Shown here: positions 1 through 10,402 of the stretch, piece after piece
Layout of the letters: each line of letters starts with the position of its first letter
Numbering within the stretch: position 1 is the first letter of the stretch
Program-made: the position numbers and the translations under genes
The notes under the pieces: model-generated
The model's database searches: none
What the model was told of the DNA's origin: nothing
Seen by the model: the letters and a program-made list of their open reading frames with translations, nothing else
NCBI GenBank assembly: GCA_009760885.1
Contig: CM019691.1
Span: 30,498,314-30,562,313 of the forward strand
DNA length: 64,000 bases
Direction of reading: 5' to 3'
DNA from: Achatina immaculata
Taxonomy: Eukaryota; Mollusca; Gastropoda; Stylommatophora; Achatinidae

Positions 1-57
1 GAAGGTTACTTTGTGGTTAATGGAAAAACGGACATTGATAATAGAGTTTCTGATTGA
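1..57 (+). CDS. Possible terminal coding exon of a plus-strand gene
   Basis: Frame 1 from base 1 is open for 18 codons, reading EGYFVVNGKTDIDNRVSD, then TGA at 55-57. An AATAAA-type signal follows at about 98-103. The residues have a coding-like, polar composition, unlike the low-complexity surroundings, but the stretch is too short to identify and could be chance. If real, the AT-rich sequence to the right is its 3' UTR or downstream flank. Confidence 0.25.
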   Translation, partial: EGYFVVNGKTDIDNRVSD

Positions 58-243
58 ATTGTCTCAGATAGTTAGTTTTGTTGTCTTCTTTTTCTTAATA
101 AAGGATGTAAAATACACCTGCAATTTACTGTGCTGACCTACATAATAATATCAAATAAAATGAAATGATAATTAGTTTATGTGAAGACTGACACATTTAA
201 AAACAAAATTTTGTTAAGGGTTAAATCATAATTTTATATTATT

Positions 244-945
244 TTAACTCTTCCTGTGCCCAAGAAAAAAACGCGGACGTTCCCATTCGTGCCACACAAA
301 AAGCACGGGTCCTGATCTGTATAGTGGGTATAGTTGTAAAATGGAATGGAAAACAGTATTTACATGTACTTCCATGTACTTATTATGTTTCAAAGTATAA
401 CTAAATGTATGAAAATTTCATAAATGCAGAGTTGTTTTAGAAAAAATAAGTAATGTGGTGTTTTTAGACAATGATTGTGCCTAGCTCACCATCTGCTAGG
501 TCTAGATATGCAACTACTTACCATCTGAGATGTCTAGATCTGCTTGTCGATCTCGTATTGTGATTCTATGTTGCATTCTCGCTAAATTAATGTCTGAAAT
601 AACATACTAACTATTTCTACAGTGGTCTAATATGTCTAAATCTACTTAGGATACATTCAAGAGCAGTGGGGTGGTCACAGGCCATGTCCATACCCCTATC
701 TACATCATCAAAAATTGAAAAATTTCGATGTTTCTCTTCCTTTTTCTCGCTCAGCATCGCTCGTAACTAAGGACTCTTCCACCATTTTGAAAAGTGTCAC
801 TGGAAACGCGAACGAAATATGTACAATCTAAATGTTACACCGGTTGGTTTTATTGAAACTAATGAATTGTCACTATAACGACTATGGCACGCAACTCAAT
901 AACCGGAAATTCTCACTATAGCGACTATGGCATGGGAAGAGTTAA
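244..945. mobile_element. piggyBac-like MITE, copy 1 (TTAA target site)
   Basis: 694 bp (248-941) bounded by TTAA on both sides (244-247, 942-945). Terminal inverted repeats CTCTTCCTGTGCC and GGCATGGGAAGAG are complementary with one mismatch. No transposase coding seen, so it is non-autonomous. TTAA duplication and 13-15 bp TIRs are the piggyBac superfamily signature. Its termini resemble those of the elements at 43020-43724 and 45157-45860, but the interior is mostly different. Confidence 0.7.
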
Positions 946-1219
946 ATAAACTCCTGATTTCTTTTTTACTTATATTACTATGTAATTTTATTTTGTGGAA
1001 TTCTGTTGTACTTTAATTGTTCATTTAAGAAGGAATAATTATTATCGCTGTTTTTTTTTTATCTCAGAGGGGATTGAGAAGTTTTTACAGACAGTACAGA
1101 AAATTTATGGTTTCAAATTCAATTATTTTAAAACAAAAACAATGTTCTGATTTTTTTTTCAGATAAGTTTTTAGCTCCATAATAAGGAATTAACAGCAGA
1201 GTCAACTAAAGTATTGGAC

Positions 1220-1711
1220 TCACTCTCTCTCTCTCTCTGAACCTTAAGTGCCCAGGGCACATGGGGCTTCCGCAGGAGTTTTCCACAAATGCCTGTCCTT
1301 CGCCTTTTTTTCTGTTCTTGCCCAGGTGAGCCCTCTATTGCTCAACATCCTTTCTGTTGTTCTTCTCCATGTCTCTTTTGGTCTACCCTTACTTCTATTC
1401 CCCTGTGGTGTCCATCTTAGTGCTATTTTTGGTAGTGAGTTGTCAGTCATTCGGAGCACATGTCCCAACCATCGCCAGCATCTTTCCTCAATAATTGTTG
1501 TCAGTGGCTTCATCTGCATTTCTGCCAATAAGATGTTATTTCTTATGGTGTTTGGCCAAAATATTTTTCTAATTCTTCGTAAACATTTAGTCTGGAAAGA
1601 ATTCAACTTGTTTTCTATGGTTTTGGTGATTTTCCAGCATTCACTTCCATAGAGTAGTACACTTAGAACATTACTCTTAAATATCCTGATTTTTGTATTT
1701 GTGCTTAGTTT
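1220..1711 (-). mobile_element. LINE family A, copy 1: 5'-truncated non-LTR retrotransposon
   Basis: The minus strand encodes the C-terminal part of an endonuclease/RT polyprotein: SVLLYGSECWK (thumb), RCWRWLGHVLRMTDNSL, RWTPQGNRSKGRPKETWRRT, HLWKTPAEAPCALGT. The 3' end is GGGCACTTAAGGTTC followed by a (GA)n tail. An exact 13-bp target-site duplication TAAAGTATTGGAC flanks it (1207-1219 and 1712-1724). The frame is open for 160 codons, so the insertion is fairly young. Clade not resolved; this C-terminus is common in invertebrate RTE/Jockey/I-type LINEs. Confidence 0.9.
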
Positions 1712-1724
1712 TAAAGTATTGGAC

Positions 1725-3496
1725 AATACTTTATAAATGGAACATTTATAAGTTTTTGTTGGTTTATAATTGTTAGATTTTTAGGCAGTCTATGTTAAAA
1801 AAAAAGAAAAAACTGCAGTTACGTATATGGGATATAAAGTATAGTAAAGAACATCAGGTTTTTAAAAAATTGTGTCCAAGATCAGCAAAATTTTACTGTT
1901 GTTTTGATTTGTTTTCTTTTGTTTGTTTGTTTTACCATCATACAGAAAATATTTGAGTTCTTCATGTTGTGTGCTATTAGGACAAGGTTTTTTTCATAAT
2001 GCAAAACTGCTATTAAAAAAAAACAAACATTTAAGTAATGTTGTCATTTCCAGATTTGTATTTTGTGGAAAGGCAGCCATAACCAGCATCAAATTTTTAA
2101 CGTATACTTTTTCTTTATTGGAGTGCTTGAGTAGCAAAGTGGCAAATGCACTCAGTTCTCATGTTAGATTTGGGATACAGATGCCTCAGTCAACCTTGCT
2201 ATAGAAATAGATACCCAGTTCCTTCCAGAGCTAGGAAAGGAAAGGTGGTCAGGTATGATATGGACCTAATTATAGTGCACTTAAAGATCAAGGAAGATAT
2301 TGATACTTTTAGCATAAATAGAGAACACAGACCTATTTTGTAGTTTTAAAAAAAATATTTAGCCAAATATTTCTTATAAAACAATGTAGCTTTCTATATG
2401 AACAGACTAATGTTTATAGCATTGTAAGTTGATATCATTCATTGTTAAACAAAATTAACTGGTGGCTTTTTTTGGAACTGAATAGTGTATCTATCACACA
2501 GGTCACTTTACCTCAAGTTCCTTTGATTTATTTAACAAAATTATCTTTTGGTGACTTTTTCTTCTCTAGGCAGTGATCATGTTTATTTGTGATAAAAATT
2601 CTATTGTGTATGCAGACTGTGTAATAAATCTCCAATGTTTAAATTGTTTTGTGCATAGAGGATACTAGAACCCCAGTGTTTGTTTTTCATTGGCTTGCCT
2701 CTGTGCCATTGTCAGAGATGTCTGTAATGGTAGGGAAACACCAAGGATCTCAAAAGTTGGAGAACCATGAGTGCCAGTGCTGTTCTACATGGGACATAAT
2801 GACAGTGGTACTCATTTTGTGCTGAATTTGCAGTTTTCATAGTTCCACACCTTAATTCTGTGTTAAGAACTGTATGTGCAGTTATAACAACTTTCCCTCC
2901 AGATTATTTTTTTTTCTTAACCTTAAATCTATGCCAAATGTAAGGCATATTGCCTACCTCTGTTCTGTCTTCTCTCCAAGGCTTATATCTTCCTTATAAT
3001 CATTGCCAGTCAGATGCTGGTTAGAAGACTACTGATATTACTTAGATGAATACATGACAAAAATTTCTGCTTCAGACTGTATACTTGTATAACAGAAATG
3101 TTACCATTTTATTATCAGCTGAAACATTAACTCAACAACCATTGTATCTTTGTTGTTTCCTGCCTTATTACATGGTTGTGGTATGTATGAGAATATTTAT
3201 AACTGTTTAGATGAAACATTTTAACACTTCTTTTGGTGTTAGTTTTAGTGTAAGTCAGTAATTATAAATACTGATTTGTTAGAACTATGAAAAAACAAAT
3301 ATCTTGACCATTCATATTGTTCTATGAGTCTCTTTCAGTTCAGCAAATTTTTTTTCTTGTTTTTATGCTAGCTCTTTTCTATCCATTATCAAAGATTTCT
3401 TATAGAAACCAGTTTAGGCATTTTAAAACTCTGTCAGAATTTTCTTGCAAAGTTGCTTATATTAATAAAAAATGTTTATTAATCATGAGCAGCCAG
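1725..3496. other. AT-rich unannotated stretch (apart from the SINE-1 copy)
   Basis: No exon-like ORF, RNA gene or recognisable repeat outside the SINE at 2119-2275. Several AATAAA-like motifs (for example near 2630). It could be a long 3' UTR or intergenic sequence. Confidence 0.5.
2119..2275 (+). mobile_element. SINE-1 (tRNA-derived), degraded copy
   Basis: Matches the better copies at 34706 and 37870 at low identity: GAGTAGCAAAGTGGCAAATGC (A-box region, position 2128 on), then the segment around GATACCCAGTTCCTTCCAGAG and AGGAAAGGAAAGGTGGTCAGG. The B box is decayed. Confidence 0.55.
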
Positions 3497-3670
3497 TACT
3501 AGATTTAGACTTAGTGAGGCTGTAAACTGCAGTGCTGGATTTAGACTTGGTGAGGCCGTAAACTGCAGTGCTGGATTTAGACTTGGTGAGGCCATAAGCT
3601 GCAGTGCTGGATTTAGACTTGGTGAGGCCGTAAGCTGCAGTGCTGGATTTAGACTTGGTGAGGCCGTAAG
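3497..3670. repeat. 36-bp minisatellite, about 4.8 copies
   Basis: Unit CTGCAGTGCTGGATTTAGAC + TTGGTGAGGCCGTAAA, with the first copy most diverged (CTAGATTTAGACTTAGTGAGGC). Confidence 0.9.
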
Positions 3671-3697
3671 TGATTTAAAGTTGTGTAAGTGTTGGAA

Positions 3698-4222
3698 TAT
3701 ACTTCGCCAATAAAAATATATTTCGCTTTACAACACCTGTTAAAATAAAAAATCCTGTCCCAAAATAACGATCTACAAAAAAAATAATAAGATCAGCTGT
3801 CATGTATGGATCAGAAATGTGGAGTACAACAAAGAAAGATGAATAGTTGCAGATCTTTGAGAACAAGATCCTAAGAAGAATCTTTGAGCCCATAAAGGAT
3901 ACCAACAATGAAGAATGGAGAGCTAGAAAGAACACTGAACAGCTTTAAATCCCAACGAATTATAAATGTCTTGAAACTGAACAGACTACGCGGGCTGGGC
4001 CACGTAGAAAGAATGGAAGAGAACAGACAAAATGAAAATTATGTATGCACAAGAGATGAGGGAAACAAGATCAAAGGGTAGACCAATACAGATGGAAAGA
4101 CAACTTAGAAGAAGATATAAGGGAAATTGGTGTCACCAACTGGAGAGAGGTTAGGAATAGAGAGGAATGGAGACAAACTTTATCTGTCACGATGAACCTT
4201 AATGCCTGGAAAGCTGAAGAAG
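3698..4222 (+). mobile_element. LINE family E, copy 1: 5'-truncated fragment
   Basis: Plus strand carries a decayed RT C-terminus: a TIRPAIMYGSETWTT-like block, LQIFENKILRRIF, then a LGHVERM-like and RSKGRPIQMERQL-like tail. The 3' end is GGAAAGCTGAAGAAG. Exact 11-bp target-site duplication AAGTGTTGGAA at 3687-3697 and 4223-4233. Internal stops and frameshifts make it dead. The closest relative in the window is the larger copy at 39712-41070. Confidence 0.88.
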
Positions 4223-4233
4223 AAGTGTTGGAA

Positions 4234-6134
4234 GGTTACACCAGGAGATGTGTGAGGTCCCAAGTTGTAGTTTGTTTAGCTTATGCCTAAATACAGCACT
4301 GTGAACAGCTGCAAAATGAATTCATTTGTGTTAGCTGTCAGTCACTTTTCAGAATTTTTTTTTTTAAACTTATTCAGTATTGCATATTTTAAATACATTT
4401 TAAAAAATATTTCACATTGGAAGCAAAACTTGGGAAAGTTAAAAAAAAAAAGAAAAAGCCATATTAAATAACCAAATGCATTTTTGGATAAACTGGATAT
4501 TTTTTAAGATAAGAAACGGTTGGGTTTTTTTTTTGGGATAATTTCAAGTTTTTGTGCCAAATTATTCATTCATGTACACATGTAATATATGTATAATTCA
4601 TGACTTCACATTGTTAATGTATTGAAAGACAATGATCACCGAAGCTGTCTTTTGAATTTAGTCTCAAGCTGAATGTTACATGTATTCAGGACAGATCCAT
4701 AGATGCTTCCATGTCCTCGTTTATAGATGAGTCTCAAAATAGTGCCCGTGCTGTGTAGCACTAGTGAGAACCCTGATAAATGGAACTGGCTTTAATGGCA
4801 CTACCTTCAGCCTGAGAAATGGCATCAGTGTCAATGAATCTGTTCCCAGGTCTCATGTTACAGCGTACCAGTATAATAAAATTAAAATCATACGTATCAG
4901 CTTCATCAGATTGATTTAAGATTTAATGATTTATTCTGGTGATTTCAACTGCAGTTTTTTTTTTAATTTTTATTTTAAAGAAAGAAATAAGGTTGTAAAA
5001 TAAATATCCAGACAATTAGTCTCTTCCACATTAACAGACTGGGAATGCAAATCTCATTCCAATCACAAACAATCTGAGGAATTTATCTCCACTTTTTCTG
5101 TTTGTCTCACTATGCATTATTTATTCAACACGCACCTGGTGTGTTACATATGTTGGTTTTGACAGGGGTGTATCTATTATTATATGTAACTAAAAATTAT
5201 ATCCAGCTGTACTGCATTTGAAATGATGACATATTTATGAAATGCTTTTTTTTTTCTTTAACGTATGTGGCAAATGCTGACTGATGCTGAGTGTGTGTGT
5301 GTGTGTGTGCGAGTACAATAGTGAGGATGAGATAATCCAAACTGAATGCTGTACAGGAGATTTTTTTACATACATTTTTTTTATCTTAGTTGTTTTATTT
5401 TGCCTCTATACTTCTGACAGCTGAAACTGTATTTACATGTGGTGTATGTAACTTGTGCAGTAGAGTTTTTGATATGCAGAATATCTACAGAATTTTCATG
5501 TGTAATTGCAATGTTTGTACTTGCATTGAATATTAATCTTAAATTAATGGTGCTATATTATATATGTATGTCATGGATTGTAATATAAAATATAATGGCT
5601 GTATATGCTAGTAAATAATCCTTCAAAAGATTTTAGTAGATGATGAATGAGAAAACATTTTGTCTTATGCTTGGACATTGAAAAGAAAGTGCATGTAATA
5701 TTTCAGACTAGTTCTCTGAATAAACCCTAACAAATCTCTAGTCTTCTTTGTTCTTTTGTTGTATTTTTTTTCAGCTATATGAATTTTGTATAAAGAAATT
5801 TTGCATCCTTTTAAAATAAGAACATTACTTCTGTTAAAAAAAATGTTAATAATGACCAAAGCCTTTTTTTAACTTGTAAGTTCAGGTTTAATGTTCTGTA
5901 GAAAAACACGTCAGTAGCTTGTAACATAATGATCTCTTTTATTTGGTCACTTGTTTGTATTATTACAAACTATTAATAGTTTGTATACTATCTGTCATTA
6001 AAAACACACCACTAAAGTCATAAGTCATTGTGCTTGGTTTAAAATATGTAAAACCACCGATTTCACATTTCTAATCCATCTGCTTGCTGTATTCTTTAAA
6101 CATGACACAATTCAGAAGCACCTTATAAGCAGAT
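4234..6134. other. AT-rich stretch without recognisable genes
   Basis: Only short simple repeats, such as a (GT)n run at about 5291-5309, and poly-A/T tracts. No supported coding sequence. Confidence 0.5.
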
Positions 6135-6510
6135 GTCTACCCTTGGTGTAGAAACAAAATTCACACTCACTGTCATGAAGTTGCAGCCATTGTTAATACT
6201 GTGTGTGACCCCATAAGGCATTAGTGCAGGCCTGGCTGGTATTGGCATCTCATGCTTTAGCAAAGTGCCAGGTGTATGTGCTGCTGTCTGAGCTCCTGTT
6301 TGGAAATGGTTGTGCAGATGTAACAGTAGATTGGTAATCTTGAGCTTGTATTGTTACACGAGGTTGACCAGGTCTTGGACGGTTATTTGTGATACCTGTT
6401 GCCTGAAATTGGTGATTTTGGCCTCACTGTAGTTAAAAGGTCATAAATGAAATTGTCTGGCAACATCTCTCATTGTCATTCTACAGCTGAGCATACTGAA
6501 AGCTTGCCAT
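6135..6510 (-). pseudogene. Tc1-like transposase fragment (N-terminal DNA-binding part)
   Basis: Conceptual minus-strand translation across frameshifts gives RMTMRDVARQFHL, then FQATGITNNRPRPGQPRVT, then LLHLHNHFQTGAQTAAHTPG. These are the paired HTH and GRPR-like hinge of Tc1-family transposases (RDVARQF... NRPRPGQPRVT... RF..A..TA..TPG). The DDE catalytic part is not visible and there are stops, so this is a decayed fragment. No TIRs were identified. Confidence 0.8.
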
Positions 6511-7324
6511 CATTCTGTGACAACAATCGGGGCTTGATAAAAACATTAACAGTCTTCCTTTCGATGGAAACAGATGATGGCCTTCTAGCCAGATTTCAAA
6601 GTCATGTGATTTTTAATAACACCATAACTGATGAAAAAGTTCATTTGAATCACATGGCTGGGAAAATATCATTACATTAACTTCCACACTTGCAATGCGT
6701 TTGGAGCTTGAAAATTGCTTATGTACATAAACATTTCATGCTTCACAATGGTTCGATCAAGCAGTGCATTTTTAATGGTGGGCAATGTATTTTCTCTATG
6801 GGCATCTTGTCACAGGAAAGGAAATTATGATAAAAGTGGGTCAGACTCTAGTAAAAGGTATTCTGTGCAGGATGATGATTCAGTGGACATTTTTCTGTGA
6901 AGACTGTTGGAGCCAGTATTAACTATTAAGTTAAATCTATTTTCATTTGTCCCTGGTGAAAGCAGGCTTAGTCCTATATATAATATGGTAGCGGTTTTTG
7001 TCTGAATATCTGTTTTTCTGTAATACACTGACAACTGTGTGCATCTTGCACTTTGCTGTGCCTGTTCTAACAATCAGACTTTTTTCATTTTGAAAAAGCG
7101 AATAAATACATCATGAGATGTAAGCATTTATAAATATGTTTGTTGAAGTGATTCTGCATTTATACATGTTTACGTTCGGAGTGCTGTTATTAGATTCTCT
7201 TTCCCTAAATTTTAGAATTTATTAGCTTAGAATATATCTTTTTCTTTTTTTTTTCATTTTCATATTTTTCATTTCTTTGTTACTTTGTAGTTGACTAAAA
7301 TGTTCTGTACCTGTTTCCTGATAA
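6511..7324. other. Unannotated stretch
   Basis: No coding sequence, RNA gene or repeat that I can support. Short ORFs on both strands overlap each other and have no recognisable motif. Confidence 0.4.
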
Positions 7325-7735
7325 GATAGTTTGAGATGCTCAGCAGCTGTCTGAGAAGATATCAATCTGAGATGCTTAGCACTGAAGCTGTCTGAGAAGA
7401 TATCAATCTGAGATGCTTAGCACTGAAGCTGTCTGAGAAGATATCAATCTGAGATGCTTAGCACTGAAGCTGTCTGAGAAGATATCAATCTGAGATGCTT
7501 AGCACTGAAGCTGTCTGAGAAGATATCAATCTGAGATGCTTAGCACTGAAGCTGTCTGAGAAGATATCAATCTGAGATGCTTAGCACTGAAGCTGTCTGA
7601 GAAGGCCTGCATTATTCTGAGATACTCAGCACTGCAACTGTCTGGGAAGATATCAGTCTGAGATGTTAAACACTTTAGCTGTCTGGTAAGGGATAGATCT
7701 TAGTTGCTTAGCACTGCTGCTGTCTGGAAAGGCAC
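7325..7735. repeat. 41-bp minisatellite, about 10 copies
   Basis: Core copies at 7354, 7395, 7436 and onward read GAAGATATCAATCTGAGATG + CTTAGCACTGAAGCTGTCTGA. The middle copies are almost identical and the outer ones (7610-7735) degenerate, as in arrays that grow from the centre. Confidence 0.92.
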
Positions 7736-8686
7736 CAGTCTGTCTTTATATGTAAAAGCTCATAAATAAAACACATATACACACAGCCTGCTATAACCAT
7801 GACCATCAACAAGAAAATCATCATCATCATCAATGTTAGAAATTAGAGTAAACCACATTAGTCCATTGAATCTGCAATAAGCTCTCCTCCCAAAGTGAAT
7901 TGTGATCTTTGTGGAGATGAAAGCTTAGTGACAGAATGCCATATTATGAAAACATTAAAGTAATATGTAATGTTCTCACACAGAAAAGAAAAGGAACCAC
8001 ATAAAAGCAAACTGGGTATTCAAAACTTCAAAGCATTTACAAAACTCTGACCACAGATATAAAGAATCAAAGAATATAATAACAACATAATTTAGAACTT
8101 TAATCAACTCTGATTACAAATTACAGATACATTATAGTTATGATCAGACAGAAAAATAAAAGTCAAAATACTAAAAATAATAATAAAAATTTAAGCAATT
8201 CCGTAGCAGTGATGAATGTATATCATTCTAGTGACTAGATTTAAAATCATTTTGTAAATTTTGTTACTGAACCATTATCTGGATACTGGATCTAGACATT
8301 TAGATCATATTTGTTTTTTGAATATCAGAATTAATTAATTTCTTGATTTATAGAAAACAGAAAATGAGTTTTTAAAAAAAAATATTATGAGAAGAACATT
8401 ATGAAATATAGAATATGTTCGTTACATATTCTTTCTTACCTCACTGGTAAGGCTGTATGGTCACAAATGCCTGTATCAAGCTGACAGCCTTAACTAGCTG
8501 TAGGTTGTTGACATCAACAACATAACATCACCCCCAGTAGTGACAGTCTCTAATAATTAACAACATGCACAGGAAAAGCTGCTGCTACAGCACGTATACA
8601 GAGGTTCACAAGCCTCAGAACCGTCAGTTTTTGGTGCCTGCTAACATAATAATCTGTCATCTAAATCTCACTCACAACAAGAATAA
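7736..8686. other. Unannotated stretch
   Basis: AT-rich. A weak plus-strand trace at 7896-7950 (CDLCGDESLVTECHIMK) resembles the Cys/His tail of some retrotransposon polyproteins, but it is too short to call. Confidence 0.35.
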
Positions 8687-8697
8687 TTTTATTGTCT

Positions 8698-9453
8698 TGT
8701 CTTGTCTTTTACTGCTAGGTGTAGAGGTGAAGCACAATTGTCTCCCAATGGCTCGCCTGTTGGCTTCGTACATTGAGATGTTCAGGGACTCTGCTATACT
8801 ATTGGTCCATCATTTGCGTGGGGGGCCCCTTCCTCTGCCACTGTGTGATCTGTAAAACATTGCTCTCTGTGGTACACAATCTGATGATAGTCGTGACACA
8901 TGACCGAACCATTTTATTTGCTGTTTTTGAATACAGTTCAGAACAGGTTCAACTCCTTTATTTCTAATGACATCATTTCTGATTCTGTCCATTCTTGATA
9001 TTCCAAAAATTCATCTCAAGAAACTCATTTCAGTTGTTGTAATTTTCCTTTTGTCTTTTGCTGTCAGTGTCCATTGCTGGCATTGGTAGCACAAAGTTGG
9101 TATGATGATTGTTTTATAGATAGTTCTTTTGGTTTCCAGTGAGACATGCTTGTTGTTTAGTATGGGAGCCATTTGCCTGATAAGTTGGTTCACTTTGCTA
9201 CATCTGTGTTGTCGATCTCTATGTCTATTTTTCCTTTTGTTGAGAAAATACTTCCGAGGTATATGAAATGTGTTACTTGCTTCATAGTATGGTTTTCCAG
9301 TGTAATGTTTATTGGTGTGTCTACTCTTGCAATGGTCACGATTTCTGTTCTGCCTAGGCTAATTTTCATATTGTGTTCTTTGCATGCATTATTCAGTCTA
9401 TTAAATCTTGCAAGCCCTCTTGTGAGTCGCCAACTAGAGCTTGGTCAAAATAG
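8698..9453 (-). mobile_element. LINE family C: 5'-truncated non-LTR retrotransposon
   Basis: Minus strand encodes the RT C-terminus in three broken pieces: DQALVGDSQEGL and HNMKISLGRTEI, FIYLGSIFSTKGK; then RTIYKTIIIPTLCYQCQQWT; then QIKWFGHVSRLSSD and a SHSGRGRGPPRK tail. The copy starts at about the YADD motif (only D-Q remains). Exact 11-bp target-site duplication TTTTATTGTCT at 8687-8697 and 9454-9464. The 3' tail is a run of TTGTC/TTGTCTT-type repeats. Dead: two interrupted frames and stops. Confidence 0.88.
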
Positions 9454-9464
9454 TTTTATTGTCT

Positions 9465-10266
9465 AGAACAAAAGAAAACAAACCCACTAAACCTGAAAAC
9501 CAGCCCTGTGTAGAACAATGGGCATGAACTTTTGCCATGCTTTAGTTGATCAGTTAAAAGAATAAAATGGTTTTGGGCTCAGTCTAAGTCAGACATGTTT
9601 TCTGGGGGGGGGGGGGGGTGTGGTGGTGGGGGGAGAAGGAAGTTCACAAAAACTATGAGCACAAAAGAAGAAGAAAAAAAATCCTATATGGACTATGATC
9701 AGTTGTCAAAGACAAGTTTTCCAAGGCAGAAGTGATCTCATGAAAAGCTTTGGGCCATACTATAAAAAGGTGATGAGATACGATGACTGAAAAATACACT
9801 CAGAAAGCAGAAGAAACAAATTCCTTTATGTCTTCAGCATGGAAACAAATCATCAAAACATTAGGAAGATCAAACCAATAAATGGAAAAACATGGAAAGA
9901 TTTGAAATGGGTAGTAAAAAAAAGACCTGAATGAAGATTTTTTTTTCTTTTTGCTTCAAATGAAGCTTCAAAGGAAAAAACTGTTTCTTTTCTCTTCTAG
10001 ATTCTCTTACAACACATCTAAATACGCAGACTAGTTGAATCTTTTTTCCAACACTTTGATCTTTTCTTGGTGACTTGAATTTATTTACTCATAACTGTAT
10101 TTCTTAATTTGGATGGGGGCATGAGGATTCATGGCAACATCAGCATATGACTTGTGTAAACAACTAAACATAAAAGAACAAGCAAGAACATCTGCACTGA
10201 AAAATCTCAGAGGAACAGCAGAAAAGGCCTTGTGCTAGATATGCCACAAACTGGGAAGAATGGAAC
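9465..10266. other. Unannotated stretch with a poly-G tract
   Basis: G-rich homopolymer at 9605-9618. Otherwise no feature that I can support. Confidence 0.4.
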
Positions 10267-10402
10267 ACTGTGATACATGTTATAAATTCACAATGACCTA
10301 ACCACTACACAGTACAGAAACAAGGCAAGGCGTTGATCTGTGATACATGTTATAAATTCACAATGACCTAGCCACTACACAGTACAGAAACAAAGCAAGG
10401 CA
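10267..10402. repeat. Tandem duplication, period about 70 bp
   Basis: Two copies of the stretch beginning GTGATACATGTTATAAATTC at about 10271 and 10341, differing by a few substitutions (for example CCTAACC/CCTAGCC and AACAAGG/AACAAAG). Confidence 0.85.

Noticed and set aside
1248..1652. 134-codon plus ORF (and the matching ones at 21061 and minus 41087)
   Set aside because: Antisense shadow of the LINE A C-terminal coding sequence.
7896..7950. CDLCGDESLVTECHIMK as a zinc-finger exon
   Set aside because: Short, no splice signals, stops soon on both sides; perhaps an old retrotransposon tail.
9604..9620. Poly-G and poly-C tracts (also near 10780, 14367, 41838, 56823, 57958, 58624, 59763) as functional G-quadruplex sites
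   Set aside because: They are single homopolymer runs, often length-uncertain in assemblies, with no shared position relative to genes apart from chance proximity to one PLXDC acceptor.
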